A stretch of 64,000 nucleotides of DNA, taken from positions 13,098,001 to 13,162,000 of the forward strand of contig NC_133030.1 of the NCBI RefSeq assembly GCF_048771995.1, written 5' to 3'. Of the stretch, positions 13,373-22,842 are shown piece after piece. The notes under the pieces are model-generated. The model searched no databases, had not been told where the DNA came from, and worked only from the letters and a program-made list of their open reading frames with translations. Position 1 is the stretch's first letter. Each line of letters begins with the position of its first letter. Position numbers and translations under genes: made by a program. Source of the DNA: Taeniopygia guttata (taxonomy: Eukaryota > Chordata > Aves > Passeriformes > Estrildidae).

Positions 13373-14310
13373 AAAACTTTAAGAAACAACCATGACAAAC
13401 CTGTCTTTTACAAATGGAACCAGATGAATTATCAAGATGTGAAGCCAGCACTCTATAGCTGTGCTCTCAGCTAACTCTCTGAGAGCTGTTGCATTCAATA
13501 AATGAGTCAATAAAGTGTACAATGTGGATAAAATACTGAGTGAAATTAATCCCTGATAAAACTGACCTGGAATCAGTGGTTATGTCCTTTAGACTTCTCC
13601 TTCAGACACACAGCATATAAATGCTAGGCCTGAAAGCTTTGCAAAATTAGTATTATTTCAGAAAATCATTTCTGTTAACCAGAATAACTACCTAGGATGA
13701 AATTATGCTTATTTATACTGTTTCCACTTAAAAAAAAATAAATCATCACCACGAACAAACTAAACCAAACAAAACCCAAAGCAAACAAACATCTACACCT
13801 TAAACAAATGACCAGAAAAAAACAGAGACACTGGTTTTTACCAACCACTTCCTTTTTACCAAGGAAAAAATTGTTCCACCTGGAGATTCTTCTGCTTACA
13901 GGTATTTTACAATAAGTACACATACAAATGAACTCCCCCATGCCCCCATATTCACCTTGCAACCCTTCTTGAGATCAATCCCCAACCAGAATACAGCAAT
14001 TCCCACAGCTGCATGTAAGGCTGCAAAGCCAAACAAGCTCAGAAACTTACAAAAGAAGTAGGTTTTCAGAATCTTTTCAGACCTTCCAATTTCACTCAAA
14101 ATTTCACAAAAGAGAATCCAGAGAAATGGGACCATGCTATTCAAGTATATCTCTGAAGTAATATTTACCTTTTGTTAATGACTCTCAATTTCCTGTTCAT
14201 TAAACTTATAAAGCTGGCTAACAGGAAATAATGTTATGGGGCTGAAATGGCTTGTATTGCCCCAGAGAATTAATTATTTTCAATCCACAGAACACATTTA
14301 ACACTTTTCA

Positions 14311-14781
14311 TAGAATCATAGAATACTTTGGGTTGGAAAGGACCTTTAAAGCTCATCCAGTCCTGCCCCCCTGCTATGAGCAGAGACATCTTCAACTAAA
14401 TCAGGTTGCTCAAGGCCTTGTCCAAGTTGACCTTGAGTGTTTCCAGGAATGGGGCATCCACCACCTCTCTGGGCAGCCTGTGCCAATGTTTCACACCACA
14501 TGGTAAAGAAATTCTTCCTTTTACCTAGACTCAATCTACCCTATTTTGGTTTAAAACCACTGTCCCTTATCCTATTGCCACAGGCCCTATTAAAAAGTCT
14601 GTCCCCACCTTTCTTAAAAGTGATCTTCAAGTACTGGAAAGCCACGTTAAGCCCTCCCCAAAGTCTTCTCTTCTCCAGGAGGAGCAACCTCAACTCTCTC
14701 AGCCTTCTCTCACAGGAGAAGTGCTCCAGCCCTCTGATCACTTTTCTGGCCCTCCTCTGGACCAGCTTTTCTGTATGACAT
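14311..14781 (-). repeat. CR1 LINE 3' fragment, about 470 bp
   Basis: Starting with CATAGAATCATAGAATACTT and GGGTTGGAAAGGACCTTTAA, the block continues through the familiar CR1 landmarks in reverse orientation: GAGCAGAGACATCTTCAAC, GGGGCATCCACCACCTCTC, GGCAGCCTGTGCCAATGTTT, AAATTCTTCCTTTTA, and TTCTCTTCTCCAGG. The element is therefore on the - strand, with its 3' end at 14311 and a 5' truncation near 14781, inside the end of the reverse-transcriptase ORF2/3'UTR region. Open frames across it are not intact. It is the clearest sign that the genome is avian or a near relative. Confidence 0.92.
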
Positions 14782-17700
14782 AAAATCATGCCACACGAAG
14801 CCATAAATACCTACTGGTTAATAGAAGCTACTTTCAGAGTCAGATCCAGCCTTCTTTTCTTAAATATCTGGCAATCTTCCAATGTTTGTCCTGATTTAGG
14901 TCATGTTCTGGTAGTGGCTTTGGTTCTCTTCTCCCACCTCTCTTCCCAAAATGACTCCTTTATGCAATTTCTTCAAAAAGAAAAGAGATTTCACCAAAAT
15001 AGTAAAAAAAATACAGCTGCACTCAAGCTGCACTTGCTTTAAATGGATTTTAAGGACTAAAGAATGACAATATAAAATTAATCTACAAAAATGCAAAACA
15101 ATTTTAACATACTCTAAGTAGACTGGATTTAATAAAGGGAACCATAGATCAAACAATGGAAATGCTGTTTATTGTAACCTAATGGTTTAACATTCTTGCA
15201 TCTATTTAAAAATAAAAGTTTGTAATAACATGCTCATACATACAAATAATCATATTTTTTTAAAATTAAAAAAAGGTTTTGAACTTTTCAAATGGGTAAC
15301 AAGGCAAAATGGAAGGAGTTTGCTGCCTTCCAAAGGTTAACCTGGATTTATAACTATTTGCCTGATTTCCCTGTGTTTTTTCTTCCTCCTCAGGACTGAA
15401 AAGGCAAAATAGCTTTTCCTCATCCTTTTTCTAGCTCAAGTGGATCTTTGATCCCTAAATATCAGCAAATGTGGTCCTTGCAGAAATCAAACAGAGAATT
15501 CATGCTCTCTTTTTTTCAGTAATAGAAATCATATTAATGGCAACCACTGATTACTATTATGCCTGAGTATTACCTTAAATTGTAAGAAGACATTCTGTGT
15601 TTCTGCCCATGGAAAAGTAAGGCAAACAGCAAGCAGCAGCTCTTTACATCCAACAAAAGCCCTTTGCTACAAGCAGATAAATGTATATAAATGTTCTGTG
15701 GTGTATTCTTACTGGTGTTTTCACACACAAACCATGACACAGCATCTTCCGCACTGAAAAAGAGAATACAAAATTAGTTTGGTAAGATCATGGGCAGCAT
15801 TGCCGTAACAGTAATTTCCCATCCATACTTCTGAGTTCATCATTTAATACATATTTTTAAAGGAGTAGTGCAATGCAGGTATAGGACATTCAGATGCTCT
15901 TCCAACTCAACTAACTGTACTTTGTGTTCAGCTGCAGTAGGTGTTTCTGAATATGATAAGTGTTTCATATAGAAGATGATTACCACAAAACCACTTAAGC
16001 AGGCAGATTACAATGGAATCAAGCCAATACATCCTAAAACTGATACAAGAATTATTACTTCTTAAACACCATACAATCAAACTGCAGAACTCACAAAAAT
16101 GTGTTACTAGAGGGCCTAAAAGCTGTCAAAATTAGATATTAACATAGAAAATAGAAATTGGAATAACAATAAAAATTACAAATTATGGACATGCATTAAG
16201 GTAGCTCAAACATGAGCTGGTAGTGGTTAGGAGAAAGAAAAGCTCTTTTCCTGGAAAATAATGAAAATTATAAATTTGAAATCTTTCCTACTTTGTTGTA
16301 AAGCTGGTGCTAACCAATGCTAGAAACAGAACATTGCAGCGCAGCGCATTCACTCTGCTGAGCTAAGGACCATGAACAGATCTGTCATTTTAGGGGACTA
16401 GAGAACGTGAAAATTTTGCTGCTTATATGTTTCACTGAACTGGACCTGATGAGAAGACAGTCACTGCTGGGTTTATTTTTTGGTTCATTTGTTGTCCTAA
16501 ACCATTTTGGGAATACATATGCAATCTCCCTCTTTGCAAGTTATGATGATTATGCATTAGTACAATTATATGGGCTAAAAATATTCCCTGTTCTAAATAG
16601 GCCTGTGAAAGCAAAGCAAGCTGTGCTGCTATGGGCACTGCCTCGCTTCCCTCACGGCCTGCACAAACATTCCCTGGTGAAATCTTACTATCTCTGACAC
16701 TTGACTATTCCAGTTTTCACTGGCTAACTCTCAAGTCACACCCCAACTATCTTTCCAGATTCTGGAGGGAGAAGGACCGTAAGAGTCCCGTGCAATTGTA
16801 ACTGCCAGATGTATTGTTACACTTGAAAAATCCAGCAAGTCTTCTGAGTCTTAAATTGGGACTCAAAAGGTGGATTTTTATATATATATATTAGTATGTC
16901 TGGTTCTGAGCAGCAGGAATCCAACTGGTGAGTTAAGGTATTGGATGCAGAATTTCAGAAGACAATGGAATGAAAGCAAAATAATTTATTAGATGGAAGA
17001 CTAAGTGAAATCTACTACAAAGGATTTTCCAAAGGAAGGGAAAAGGGAAGGGACCTCGCAGGTGGTTTAAAGTGCACCACTGTCTAGAAGGATTGGAATG
17101 TTCTTGCCTCAGTGAATGTTGTTAAATCAGTGTCACTCAAAGTCACCTCTACAGATAGACAGAAATTTAATGCCAGTACTCTGCAAATTAAAATCCTGTA
17201 CAGAAAAACCACAAAGCCTTCTGCAATGTTCCGATACCACCCATGCTATATTGTACAATTTAGGCACATATCCAATATAATATTAGTGCATTTCTCCAAG
17301 AGACAATGCAAACAATTCCTATAAAAGTGAATATGCACAGTATGAATGGGTTTGTTGTTAAGAACATTCTGCTTCAGTAGAAGTGCCAATAAAAATGTTT
17401 AAATGAAAAATATAGGTGTATTTTTCAGTTTGGGGTTTGCGTTTTGCTTCTTTTTTTTTTCTTCTTTCCCCAGGCCTTTTTTTCTACAGTACAGCTTTCC
17501 TTGAGACAGGCTTCTACCAGAGGAAAAACGAAATGAATACATTTCACATTTGGTTCAATGTGTGTGCCAGCTACTTCATTCATCAGGTGGGTCACGATGG
17601 CTTTGGAGAAAAATACGGCTCCCCTGGAAAAGCACAGGCTGAAAAACTGTTGGGAAAATTAGAAGGTGCAGGAGGTTATTATTATGTTGGAGAAATTAAC

Positions 17701-18423
17701 ATGGAATAAACTAGGGTGCGAATTGCCAGTGCATTACTTACTCTGCAGTAATTCCCTACGCGGGTGCTTTGGTTCACATTCTCTGCATGTCCACACTGCA
17801 TTAATGGGGCACTCTGAATAAAGCCAGCCCAGGCAGCCCTACGGCCAGCATGGCATGAGATGCAGGATGCACTGGGGTGCTGCAGTGCCACACTGCCCCA
17901 GCCACCCTGTCACCAGCACTGTCTGAAACCCCCACCCAGCAGGGCTGGAATCACTGCAAGGCAACCTGTTACACTGGCTAAGTCCTGGTGATTGCAGCTC
18001 AGCAACAGTAAGGGAAAGCTCCCAGTCCTGAAAGCTCCTTTCCCATATTTTGTGGGCTCTTTTCATAGGAGCCTACCCGGGTTCTGAGTTCTCCCACACA
18101 TGCCGCAAGGGGCATTTCTCTTCCTCTCAGCCAGATGCTGCATCTGTGCAGCAACTCCTGCTCCTGTGCCACGCAGCCTGCAACGCAGAGGGTTCCTCAG
18201 GACACTTGACAGACATCCCTTCTCAAAGTAACCAGTGGGAGTGCACTCAGGCTGGAATTACGCATCGATTCTGCAAGTTCAGACTTGCAGGAACAAATCC
18301 AGAACTACCACTATGCCGATTGGAAACCACCTGATTTAAAGCATCACTGGTGTCCAGTGCAAGTGGAGGGAAGAAAGAGGGAAAATACAATAGGGAGTTA
18401 GAATTTGGAGAAATTGCAAAGGG
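14782..18423. other. intergenic, no gene seen
   Basis: Mostly AT-rich. The part at 17,750-18,370 is clearly GC-richer, about half G+C, but shows no splice-bounded frame, CpG island or repeat family that I can name. A short TA run lies at 16,880-16,892. Confidence 0.5.
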
Positions 18424-18518
18424 TGGATGGATGGATGGATGGATGGATGGATGGATGGATGGATGGATGGATGGATGCATGGATGGATGGATGGATGCAT
18501 GGATGGATGGATGGATGC
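18424..18518. repeat. (GGAT)n tetranucleotide microsatellite
   Basis: About 24 units of GGAT/ATGG are interrupted three times by GATGCA variants, the first two 24 bp apart. Translation gives runs such as MDGWMDGW or HPSIHPSI, which are artefacts of the repeat and not genes. Confidence 0.97.
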
Positions 18519-20560
18519 AAGGTGGTACTGCAACTGTGAGCCATAAAATAACTGTTTAATTTTTTGTTTGTTTGTTTGTTTTGGTTGGGGGATGGGTGCT
18601 GTGGGGTTTTTTTTTTGTTGGTAAAGTCAAGGGGACAGACTGAAAAAAAAAAGTTCTTTAGGTAAAGTTTTTACCAAATAGTCAAACAAACAATTGGGCT
18701 CCTTCATTCTCAGACATGAATAATGGTGTCTTCCATGCCAAGAAGCAAAGGAATTTAAGGAGACGGTGAGATGTATAACCTAGAAGGCACTTCACAATTT
18801 TTTTTGTCCTCTGCATTACAGTTCACTGCCTTCATCAATTGTACTTGTGCAGCAGGTCTCAGAGGCTGACAAAGTGTGGCACATGTGAAGAGATGCTATG
18901 AGCAGCCAAGCACAGAAACTTCTTTGGTTCCCACCTGCCAAAGTCAGTGTGAGCTATGGAACACCATATATCCTGCTGAATCCTTCAGCATTCAATGCTA
19001 AGAAAACAACCACAGCTTTAAGAAAACATTGCTATTCTCTTACTGACCAAATGTTGGGGGATTTTCTGTTGTTATGGTAATAAGTATTTCATAGTATGCT
19101 TTAAAATAAACAATGAAAGGTGACTTTCTCAGTATTTACCTACTATGTTTTGCAGGTTTCCCAATCTGTTTTCTTCCCTTCCTGCCCTTCACCCGCAAAT
19201 GTATATAAATTCTTAGTTTTTACTTACAGTGTAACAGTATTGGAATGCTTATGCTGGAAACACTGAATGTTACTGAATGATAATATTCTGCCACCCATTC
19301 CAAAACAAAATCCCTGCTTTCTCCTCTAAGATTTGCAATTTGTTATTACTTTTCACTCTGAAAATGTTCAATAACCTCATTGGTTTTAACATTGGTTTAA
19401 ATCTTGTTGACCTTGCTGTTTCCTCTGTGCCTATTGTTGCTTCCTTTCAAGCTGGATTCCATGGATTTCAATGGTGTTCTGCACAGTTCTGTTCTTGCAG
19501 ATTTACCAAGCTCTTGCAGTAGTGTGCTTATTGTTGCATGTGGGCAAGTGTCATTATATAAAAATTCTGGTATGGTAAGTACCTGTCACAGTTGTGTCAC
19601 CTTTATGCAACATGAATGAGCTCAAAACTTAGTTTCAGGTAGTTTGAGATTTTCCCTAACACAATCCAGTGAGTAAATTGTACTTAATGCTTACAGGTAC
19701 GACATGGGGAAATCTACCTTGAAGAAGCTTCATCCCAGAGAAGATGCAGTGTAAGAACTCCCACATGACAGCCCCCTTTAGGCCTTACATACATTGAAAG
19801 CATTAGGAATGAGGTTGGCTTTGGAAAGAAACTGGAAGTTTTGCAAGACCATGTGTTTGGACTTGCCGTCTTGCAGGCACGGTCCAGGAGTTACTCCATA
19901 GATCACTTTCTCCCAGTCATCTGCACCGTGAGTCACACAAACCGAAAGCGGAAGGCGGGTGTGTGAACAAAGCAGATGTGGGTGTTTGTGGGGCTTCTCC
20001 TCACCTCCCCACAGCCTTTGTTTTCTGCCCTGCCCCATCCACGGCAGCTACACTTCGACCTTTGGGAAGGTGGCAGCCACCTCAGCCACCACCTGGGATG
20101 GAGGCCGGGCTGGTAAAGGATGAAACCCCTCACGGGTGAGTCTCTGGAAGTGTCCACGACTCAAACTTCCAGCTACAGCTGGAAGCCTGGCCATCTTTGT
20201 TTTGTTTCACCGAGCAGCAACACTGCACTAGCCGAGTGCTTACCACGACAAAGCAAATGTCTCTCCCGAGCCCTGGCTGTCTGAGGGGTGCCTGCAGCCC
20301 CGGACGGGCCGGTTCACGGCCAAAAGCACATGCAGGGAAATAGTTTCCAAACCCCAAAAGCAAACCTGAAACTGGATCCGTACAGACAGGCTCCTGGAGC
20401 TCAGATAGCAAACGTCTTCCTCCGGGTCTGATTGCAAGCCCAGGGCTACCTACTCATTTTTTTTACCTCAGACAAATCCGAAATGTGGGCTGACGAAGAG
20501 GGCTTAAATAAAATTATTAAATAAAATTTTTAAACCCCCAAACAAACAAAAATCTTACGA
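18519..20560. other. intergenic upstream of the EIF4G2 CpG island
   Basis: No supported gene. G+C rises from about 19,780 towards the island. A 9-bp palindrome with a 2-nt spacer (CTTCCAGCT-AC-AGCTGGAAG) lies at 20,166-20,185. A divergent transcript from the island could cross this stretch, but the sequence gives no proof. Confidence 0.5.
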
Positions 20561-20613
20561 ACATATATATTAGCATATGTATATATGTATGTTAATATGT
20601 ATATATATCTATT
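20561..20613. repeat. TA-rich low-complexity block
   Basis: Repeated ATATAT/GTATAT steps directly border the start of the CpG island, giving an abrupt change from almost pure A+T to very high G+C within about 30 bp. Confidence 0.8.
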
Positions 20614-20908
20614 AAAGTACCCTTCTGTGAACGTGCCTGCAGCTCGCACAGCAGGCCCCAAGCACCGGAGTTCTGTGAGGGCTGCAGCTCGACAGCAAAC
20701 GGCGCGGGGACGCGGCAGCCGAACGGCCGCCATGCAGCGGCTGCGCCACTTACGCAGGCCCCGATGCCGTGCGCGGCGGCGCCGGCAGCCCGTGGCGTAG
20801 CAGCGTTCGTGAATACCGGTGCTGCACTGCGGCGGTGGCACGGCGCAACCAAACCTCCTCCTTACACCGCCCACCCCGGCCCTGGCACCGCCCCCTTCCT
20901 CGTCTGTG

Positions 20909-20944
20909 ATTGGCAGAATGGGTGGAGCGGTCGGCGGCGATTGG
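20909..20944 (-). promoter_or_regulatory. pair of CCAAT boxes (NF-Y type)
   Basis: GATTGGC occurs twice, with the ATTGG cores at 20,909-20,913 and 20,940-20,944, 31 bp apart and in the same orientation. About three helical turns is a spacing often seen for paired NF-Y sites. They lie within about 100 bp upstream of the presumed start of exon 1. Confidence 0.65.
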
Positions 20945-20984
20945 CGGGTAGCGGCGGGAGGTGGGGTAGGTTGCGTGAAGGGTG

Positions 20985-21243
20985 ATAAAGTTAGTGGGGC
21001 TGCCGGGGAGCGCCCGAGACGCGGCGGCGGCTGTCGGCGCTCTATGGAGGTGGCGGGGGGACGCGTCCGGTCGGTGCTGCTGCTGCTGTGGTGACTCGGA
21101 GACTCGCCCTGTCCCGCGCGCTCCCCCCTTCCCCTCCCCAGCCCCGGTCCCCGGCTCCCTTCCCCTCCCCCCCCTTCTCTTGCCTTTTCCCCTGCCCTTG
21201 GTAGCCGCCGGGACCCGGGGAAGCTGACAAGGCCTTAGGGAAG
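20985..21243 (+). other. EIF4G2 exon 1 (5'UTR), start approximate
   Basis: Non-coding first exon. The 3' border is a clean donor, GGGAAG|GTGAGA at 21,243/21,244. The 5' border is not defined by sequence; about 20,985 is a guess based on the CCAAT boxes upstream and on a remembered human leader beginning near GATAAAGTTAGTGGGGCTG. The leader is long and G+C-rich and holds a 16-codon uORF (21,044-21,094) and a stop in frame with the main start (21,202-21,204). Such a leader fits the reported structured, IRES-like 5'UTR of DAP5. Confidence 0.55.
21044..21094 (+). CDS. upstream ORF in EIF4G2 5'UTR (16 codons)
   Basis: ATG at 21,044 in GGCGCTCTATGGAGG opens 16 codons, MEVAGGRVRSVLLLLW, ending TGA at 21,092. 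It is the only ATG between it and the main GTG start in the proposed mRNA. The ATG context has C at -3 and G at +4, so it is moderate. A role in limiting or re-routing scanning ribosomes is inferred. No function of the peptide is implied. Confidence 0.45.
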   Translation: MEVAGGRVRSVLLLLW

Positions 21244-22777
21244 GTGAGAAATGCGGGAGTGGCGGGAGAAGCGCGGGTCTGGGGCCGGGAGTAAGCGGGT
21301 ACTGCTGCAGCTGCAGCCTAAAATGGCGGCTGCCCGGAGCGGCCGCCATTTTCTTGCCAGTTGCTTGTCTGTTTCTCCCGCACAAAATGGCGGCCCGGGC
21401 CGGCGGTCGCTCCCGCTGCCGGCTTTGCGAGCCCCGCCGCCGCTGAGTGAAGCGGTGGAGGAGCTCGGCAGCCCCCGCCGGGCGCGGAAGGGAGACTGAG
21501 TGGCAACGTTCCAGGTTAAAGCGAGGGAGAAGGGATCCGGCAGTGCCTGTCCATGCGGGCCATGCCTTTAGTGGCCTCGGCTCGGCTGCAGGATGGTGTT
21601 CTGGCCGCGGTCTGCGGGCACCCGCACTGCCCCCCAAATTTCTCTTGGAGGGAGAAGCCGCGGTACACATAGCGGGCTGCGGTTTGAGGATCCACGCTGC
21701 TGGTGGGGAGGTGACGCGAGAGGATTCCCGAATTATTTTCTTTTTATTGTTCATTGCCTTCCCTTCGCGCGAGTGGAGAGCGGGCTGCCGAAGCGCCGCG
21801 TCAGCCACCTCGCCCACGTTTCCTGTCTGGGGGCTAGTGCGCCGCGCTGCGAGGCGATGCCGCCTGCTTTCCCCTCGTGTCTGCCGGGGCGGCCGCCGTG
21901 GTGCGGGGGAGCGGGTCCCGCCCGGCGCCCTGGCGGAGAACAAAGAGCCGGGCGGGCGCGGGCAGCGGGCGGCGCCCGCCGGGCGGGGCGGGGGGTGGCG
22001 GCGGCGCCGCGCGGCGCCTGCGGGGGGCGCTCTCCGCGGCCGAGCCTTTTGTTCGCCGCCGCAGCCGCCATGTTGTGCCCGCGCCGGGCGGGCGGGCGGC
22101 GCTCGTAGCGCTCGGCTCTGGGAGGGCTCCGAGCCCTTCCCGGACACCTTGAGGCTTCCCTCCCCCAGGCGTGTCTGTCCCCGTGCTCGCCGTTCTGCTA
22201 CGTGAGCGATGCAGTGCGGTTCTTTATGCACGCTGAAAGTTGAGGTGGTGGGTGGGCGGTACTTCTTTTTCATTATTTGGTGGCTTAGTACGCCGTTTGG
22301 ACGCAGAATACACGCATCTTACTGCATTAGGCGTGCGTTTTGTTGTCTGATGCTTTTTACTTCAGAATTTGGCTGCTTTGTCCTGCCGTTATAAATCATA
22401 GTTTCTAAATCACGTCGGTGCTGTATAATCAGAAAAAAATACTTTCCTTCTTTTCTGCGAGTACTCTTGGCTTTTGGGTAGACTTGAGGGTTTTGCTCAG
22501 TCCATGATTCCCTTGTCTCTTTGCCTTCACCCCCGCTGGGAAGCACGGCTGTAATAATGAACTCGGCCTTTCTGTGTCTGTCTCCAAGTATTGCGTGAAT
22601 GAAAGTTTTCTTACTTTTTGTAAAGTTCGGTGTTGGAGAGTTCTCATTGTCAAACATTTGTACTTTTTTAAATTAGACGGTATAGCTGATATTAAACAAG
22701 TATAATATGAATGCTTGGTTTGTCTTTCTAGGTTTTGTTTTTCCCTACCCCGTCAATTTAATTTTATTCTTTTGAAG
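21244..22777 (+). other. EIF4G2 intron 1
   Basis: Begins GTGAGA. The first kilobase is CpG island; the rest is A+T-rich and ends in a pyrimidine-rich stretch before TTTTGAAG|ATTCTTTG. A competing acceptor, TCTTTCTAG at 22,731, would lengthen the 5'UTR by 46 nt without changing the coding start. Confidence 0.6.
21320..21394. promoter_or_regulatory. cluster of three YY1-type motifs
   Basis: AAAATGGCGGC at 21,320-21,330 and 21,384-21,394 (+), and its exact complement GCCGCCATTTT at 21,342-21,352. The first and second form a perfect 11-bp inverted pair with an 11-bp spacer. A fourth copy, GCCGCCATGTTG, lies at 22,064. YY1 sites just downstream of a start are typical of CpG-island housekeeping promoters. 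Confidence 0.6.
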
Positions 22778-22842
22778 ATTCTTTGTTGTCAAGCCGCCAA
22801 AGTGGAGAGTGCGATTGCAGAAGGGGGTGCTTCTCGTTTCAG
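22778..22842 (+). CDS. EIF4G2: EIF4G2 exon 2: 5'UTR plus codons 1-13
   Basis: Coding starts with GTG at 22,802, read as Met by initiator tRNA, then ESAIAEGGASRF. The donor is CAG|GTACTA. The 24 nt before the GTG contain no stop and no ATG. Confidence 0.88.

Larger units (their letters stand above)
4844..14310. other. intergenic, gene-less; scattered repeats
   Basis: No gene is supported. The stretch holds a degenerate CR1 end (5236-5297), a doubtful CR1-like patch (6505-6600), a trinucleotide repeat (9320-9358), an A-rich AAACA-type tract (10613-10683), a bulged hairpin (12852-12882) and a 21-bp perfect hairpin (13327-13372). A slightly GC-richer part at 5690-6100 shows no coding or repeat signature that I recognise. 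Confidence 0.55.
20640..22210. promoter_or_regulatory. CpG island and promoter of EIF4G2
   Basis: About 1.5 kb of very G+C-rich, CpG-dense DNA covers the presumed transcription start, non-coding exon 1 and the first part of intron 1 of EIF4G2. No TATA box is evident. CCAAT boxes in reverse orientation (ATTGG at 20,909 and 20,940), GC-box-like CCGCCC motifs near 20,868-20,890, and several YY1-type motifs (21,320; 21,342; 21,384; 22,064) suit a housekeeping promoter with dispersed initiation. Because stop codons are rare in such DNA, long open frames on both strands here carry no meaning. The island could also fire divergently; no sequence feature decides this. Confidence 0.85.

Noticed and set aside
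14437-14804. Frames of 87-113 codons on both strands
   Set aside because: They lie inside the 5'-truncated CR1 copy and do not form an intact reverse transcriptase.
17750-18370. G+C-richer segment as a hidden gene or LTR
   Set aside because: CpG is not enriched, no LTR ends (TG...CA with flanking duplication) were found, and no frame looks coding.
18247-18559. Frames encoding HPSI and MDGW repeats
   Set aside because: Direct translation of the GGAT microsatellite.
21447-22205. 252-codon and 171-codon open frames on the + strand in EIF4G2 intron 1
   Set aside because: Same CpG-island effect; no splice support and overlapping frames of equal quality.
20750-22273. 507-codon open frame on the - strand through the CpG island
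   Set aside because: Arg/Pro/Ala-rich composition typical of stop-poor GC DNA. It lies across the EIF4G2 promoter and exon 1, and no domain or conserved motif is visible.
22732-22777. Alternative exon 2 start after TCTTTCTAG
   Set aside because: A good pyrimidine tract makes it possible, but the acceptor at 22,777 matches the remembered human leader junction. The coding start is the same either way.
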